From: a virus
DNA length: 49,696 nucleotides
IMG/VR virus record: IMGVR_UViG_3300019762_000002
Span: 1 to 49,696 of that record
Direction: 5' to 3' (one strand)
Shown: positions 47,349-49,696 of the stretch, one piece after another
Layout of the letters: each line of letters starts with the position of its first letter
Position numbering within the stretch: position 1 is the stretch's first letter
Program-made: the position numbers and the translations under genes
The notes under the pieces: model-generated
Seen by the model: the letters and a program-made list of their open reading frames with translations, nothing else
What the model was told of the DNA's origin: nothing
Database searches by the model: none

Positions 47349-49527
47349 ATACCTTTCGTTGTGTGACTGCGGGAAAACGTACCCTGGCGATATGGATAAC
47401 TGTCCGCATTGTGGCGAGCCTGAATGGGCGTCAAGCCACGCACAGATTAATCCGCGTGACTATGCTTACGATGAGGAAACGTATCCTAACGCGTTTACAG
47501 CTCGCTTTATCCACATTGCAACCGATACGCGCTGGCAATTTGAAATTTCGCACCGACGTAACGACTTACCACAGTTGACCGATTTTGTGTGGCAGCTCAA
47601 AGCCGCTAACGCTCGCGGCGTTGGTTACAATAGTGTAGGGTTCGATTACCCTGTGTTACATCGTATCGTTATGCAACAGATGAGCGACCCCCGCGCTATT
47701 TACGATTTAGCGATGAAACTTATCAAAGGTTCAAAAGACGAAAAGTTTGCTCTACAAGTTTGGGATCGTGACAGATTATTCGAGCAGTTAGATTTGATAA
47801 TGGTGTGGCATTACAACAAAGAGAACCCTGTCACCGGTACAGAGCCGACGAGCCTTAAAGCGCTTGAAATTGCGATGCGTATGGATGATGTCGAGGACTT
47901 GCCGTTTGACGTTGGTACGGTCTTAACGGACGAACAAATCGACGAACTTCACAGGTACAACGAGCACGACGTAATCGCTACGATATTCTTTTACGTACGG
48001 TCATTGACTCAAATTAAACTGCGTGAAGAGTTATCAACCACATTCGGTAAGAATTTTATTAACCACTCCAACACTAAAATGGGTGGTGACATTCTTATAC
48101 ACGAATGTGAAAAAGCGGGTATTGAGTTTTTCGACCGTGTGGGTAACAAGCGAGTCAAACGCCAAACGATACGCCCGTCTATTAATCTCGGTGAATGTAT
48201 ATTCCCTTACGTGCGTTTCGAGCGTCCAGAATTTGAATCCGTACGCGCGTTACTAGCGAGTAAAACAATCACCGAAACGAAAGGTGTGTTTAAAGGGCTT
48301 AACGCTGAAGTCGACGGTTTGAAGTATTATTTTGGTACGGGCGGTATTCACGCGAGTGTCGAGTCTCGCATATTCGAATCGAACGACACGCATCAAATTT
48401 TAGATATTGATGTCGCTAGCTTTTATCCGAACCTAGCGATTAAAAACCGTTTACACGCCGAGCATTTAGGCGTGGCGTTTTGTGACGCTTACGAGGGGGT
48501 TTATAAAACTCGTAAAACGTACGGTAAAGGTACACCAGAAAACGCAGCGTATAAAGAAGCACTTAACGCTAACTATGGGAATAGTAACAACGCGTATAGT
48601 GTGTTCCTTGACCCTAAATTCACAATGTCGATTACGCTTAACGGTCAGTTATTATTATGTATGCTCGTTGAGCAAATGATAAAAATACCGGGTCTTGAGA
48701 TGATCCAAGCGAACACGGACGGCATTACCTACTATTGCCCGCGCGAATATATCGAACACACCAGAGCGTTATGTAGATGGTGGGAACAGTTAACATGTTT
48801 AGAACTTGAAGAGGCGCAATATTCACGCATGTTCATTCGTGACGTTAACTCGTATATCGCTGAGTACGAGGGGGGTGGGTTAAAGCGTATCGGTGCTTAC
48901 GCTCATGAACGCATGGACGAAAACCCAGGTACGCGTGAAGTGCCTTACGGTAAAGACCCGTCAGGTCTAGTCATACCAAAAGCAGCCGAAGCGGCACTCG
49001 TCAGAGGTGAAGATATACGCACGTTTATCGAATCTCACGCGGATAATTACGACTTTATGTGTCGTGCAAAAGCGCCACGCTCGAACCGTTTTGTTATGCG
49101 TTGGCCCGAATACGATAACGCTGAGATAGACTTAGCGAATATCGTACGTTATTACGTATCGAATAGCGGCGGTTCACTCGTTAAGATTGCACCACCTACC
49201 GGTGAGTTAGGTACGTGGAAACGCGCCGCGAAGGTGTCAGACGCAACATACGCGGCGGTTCTTGCTGAGATAGATACGGGTCGATTGGCACCATACGGTA
49301 CTAGTAATGTTCAAGACGTGGACTCAGCGGGTGTACCGTGGGACGAGCGTATACACACTAAAAACCGTAGCAAACACGGTATACGTGAAATGGGTGTATG
49401 TGTTGGCTGGCGCGTAACGGACTGTTCGAACGTCAAGAATTTCGACCGCTCGACAGTTAATTACGATTACTACGTACAAGAAGCTGAAAAACTAGTTAAA
49501 CCCTTATTGACAACCCCGTCACTATAG
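47341..49527 (+). CDS. Family B-type DNA polymerase with exonuclease, 728 aa
   Basis: N-terminal zinc knuckle (CDCGKTYPG then CPHC, residues 8-24). Exonuclease motifs DEETYPN (44-50), YNSVGFDY (96-103) and YNEHD (206-210). Polymerase motifs A (DIDVASFYPN, 355-364), B (KEALNANYG, 405-413) and C (TDG, 459-461). Near the C-terminus GVPWDERIHTKN is shared with the 42542 protein. ATG 47341 follows GAGGG; an earlier in-frame start is less likely. Operator site F overlaps its last codons. Confidence 0.88.
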   Translation: MTKYLSLCDCGKTYPGDMDNCPHCGEPEWASSHAQINPRDYAYDEETYPNAFTARFIHIATDTRWQFEISHRRNDLPQLTDFVWQLKAANARGVGYNSVGFDYPVLHRIVMQQMSDPRAIYDLAMKLIKGSKDEKFALQVWDRDRLFEQLDLIMVWHYNKENPVTGTEPTSLKALEIAMRMDDVEDLPFDVGTVLTDEQIDELHRYNEHDVIATIFFYVRSLTQIKLREELSTTFGKNFINHSNTKMGGDILIHECEKAGIEFFDRVGNKRVKRQTIRPSINLGECIFPYVRFERPEFESVRALLASKTITETKGVFKGLNAEVDGLKYYFGTGGIHASVESRIFESNDTHQILDIDVASFYPNLAIKNRLHAEHLGVAFCDAYEGVYKTRKTYGKGTPENAAYKEALNANYGNSNNAYSVFLDPKFTMSITLNGQLLLCMLVEQMIKIPGLEMIQANTDGITYYCPREYIEHTRALCRWWEQLTCLELEEAQYSRMFIRDVNSYIAEYEGGGLKRIGAYAHERMDENPGTREVPYGKDPSGLVIPKAAEAALVRGEDIRTFIESHADNYDFMCRAKAPRSNRFVMRWPEYDNAEIDLANIVRYYVSNSGGSLVKIAPPTGELGTWKRAAKVSDATYAAVLAEIDTGRLAPYGTSNVQDVDSAGVPWDERIHTKNRSKHGIREMGVCVGWRVTDCSNVKNFDRSTVNYDYYVQEAEKLVKPLLTTPSL

Positions 49528-49535
49528 ACGATACT
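49507..49535 (+). promoter_or_regulatory. Plus promoter with operator (site F)
   Basis: TTGACA (49507-49512), 17-base spacer, GATACT (49530-49535). Operator TGAC-AACCCC-GTCA (49508-49521). It overlaps the DNA polymerase stop codon and drives, across the circle junction, the genes at 12-672. Confidence 0.6.
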
Positions 49536-49538
49536 ATC

Positions 49539-49563
49539 AAAAAGCGTCACATTCCGTGACGCT
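49539..49563 (-). terminator. GCGTCAC hairpin, copy 3, minus-strand terminator
   Basis: AGCGTCAC-ATTCC-GTGACGCT (49543-49563) with AAAAA at 49539-49543, so on the minus strand the hairpin is followed by TTTTT. It would stop antisense transcription coming from the holin-like gene through the left end. Confidence 0.6.
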
Positions 49564-49573
49564 AATTACACAA

Positions 49574-49696
49574 GGTGAACGAGTATGTGTGTTACATATA
49601 ACAAGTTTAAAAATATTGCAGATATTAAAGCTCGCGGCGAATTTATAAAAAAAGGTAAAATAATACCGGCACGAATACTTAAATCTTCCAAACGTA
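49574..49696. repeat. Terminal direct repeat, right copy
   Basis: Exact 123-base copy of the left end. It contains the start of the gene annotated at 12-383, which is complete only in the left copy. It joins the DNA polymerase gene to the two small genes at the left end. Confidence 0.95.

Noticed and set aside
49523-49528. TATAGA as the -10 of site F
   Set aside because: Only 10 bases from TTGACA; GATACT at 17 bases is better spaced.
1-49696. tRNA genes, CRISPR arrays, insertion sequences or an integrase
   Set aside because: None seen on either strand by reading; a tRNAscan and profile search would settle it.

Overview
This window is a complete, apparently circular genome of a tailed phage with a contractile tail (myovirus). 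The first 123 bases recur exactly as the last 123 (49574-49696), so the unique length is 49573 bp and the molecule was circular or circularly permuted when assembled. The structural set (DUF2213 protease/scaffold, DUF2184-like capsid, DUF1073 portal, DUF4054, DUF3383 sheath, DUF3277 tube, baseplate J, DUF2612) resembles the Bcep781-like group of small myoviruses. The protein sequences suggest a gammaproteobacterial, possibly marine host, but this is weakly supported. I see no integrase, tRNA, CRISPR array or insertion sequence.

Layout. Minus-strand late genes run from terminase (30853) down to the tailspike (1641): TerS, TerL, portal, Mu F-like protein, protease/scaffold, DUF2190, capsid, a fibre/lectin/beta-helix module (16299-19963), head completion, neck, sheath, tube, frameshifted chaperone, tape measure, Dit-like protein, plug, hub, spike, wedge, baseplate J, DUF2612 and tailspike. 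Plus-strand accessory islands interrupt this block at 14610-15241, 22770-24300, 25300-26323 and 27831-28697. A plus-strand structured RNA lies at about 6752-7073. A second minus block (42296 to 32279) carries an SF2 helicase, PAPS-reductase-like protein, VRR-NUC nuclease, Dam methylase, a very short TetR-like regulator, a PrimPol-helicase, small genes, an endolysin-like protein and a holin. A plus-strand replication block (42385-49527) carries a DUF2800 nuclease, a DUF2815-like ssDNA-binding protein, a MazG-like protein and a family B DNA polymerase. It continues across the circle junction into two small genes (12-672). A pinholin-like gene and a membrane protein lie at 659-1392.

The main observation is regulatory. 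The palindrome TGAC-N6-GTCA occurs at eleven places, all at apparent promoters: at 1520, 6718, 14552, 22733, 25264, 27796, 39560, 42346 and 49508, and twice at the promoter of the TetR-like gene (37310 and 37337). It sits either over the -35 box or directly after the -10 box. I infer that the short TetR-like protein represses itself, the accessory islands, the structured RNA, the PAPS-reductase operon and both arms of the replication region. Late minus promoters share a TATACT -10 and mostly lack the palindrome.

Other points: two paralogous intergenic control regions (14284-14610 and 30920-31281) each precede zinc-ribbon genes; short repeated stop/ribosome-binding-site/start junctions suggest modular gene exchange; the tail chaperone has a clear -1 slippery site; and the protease gene has an internal scaffold start.
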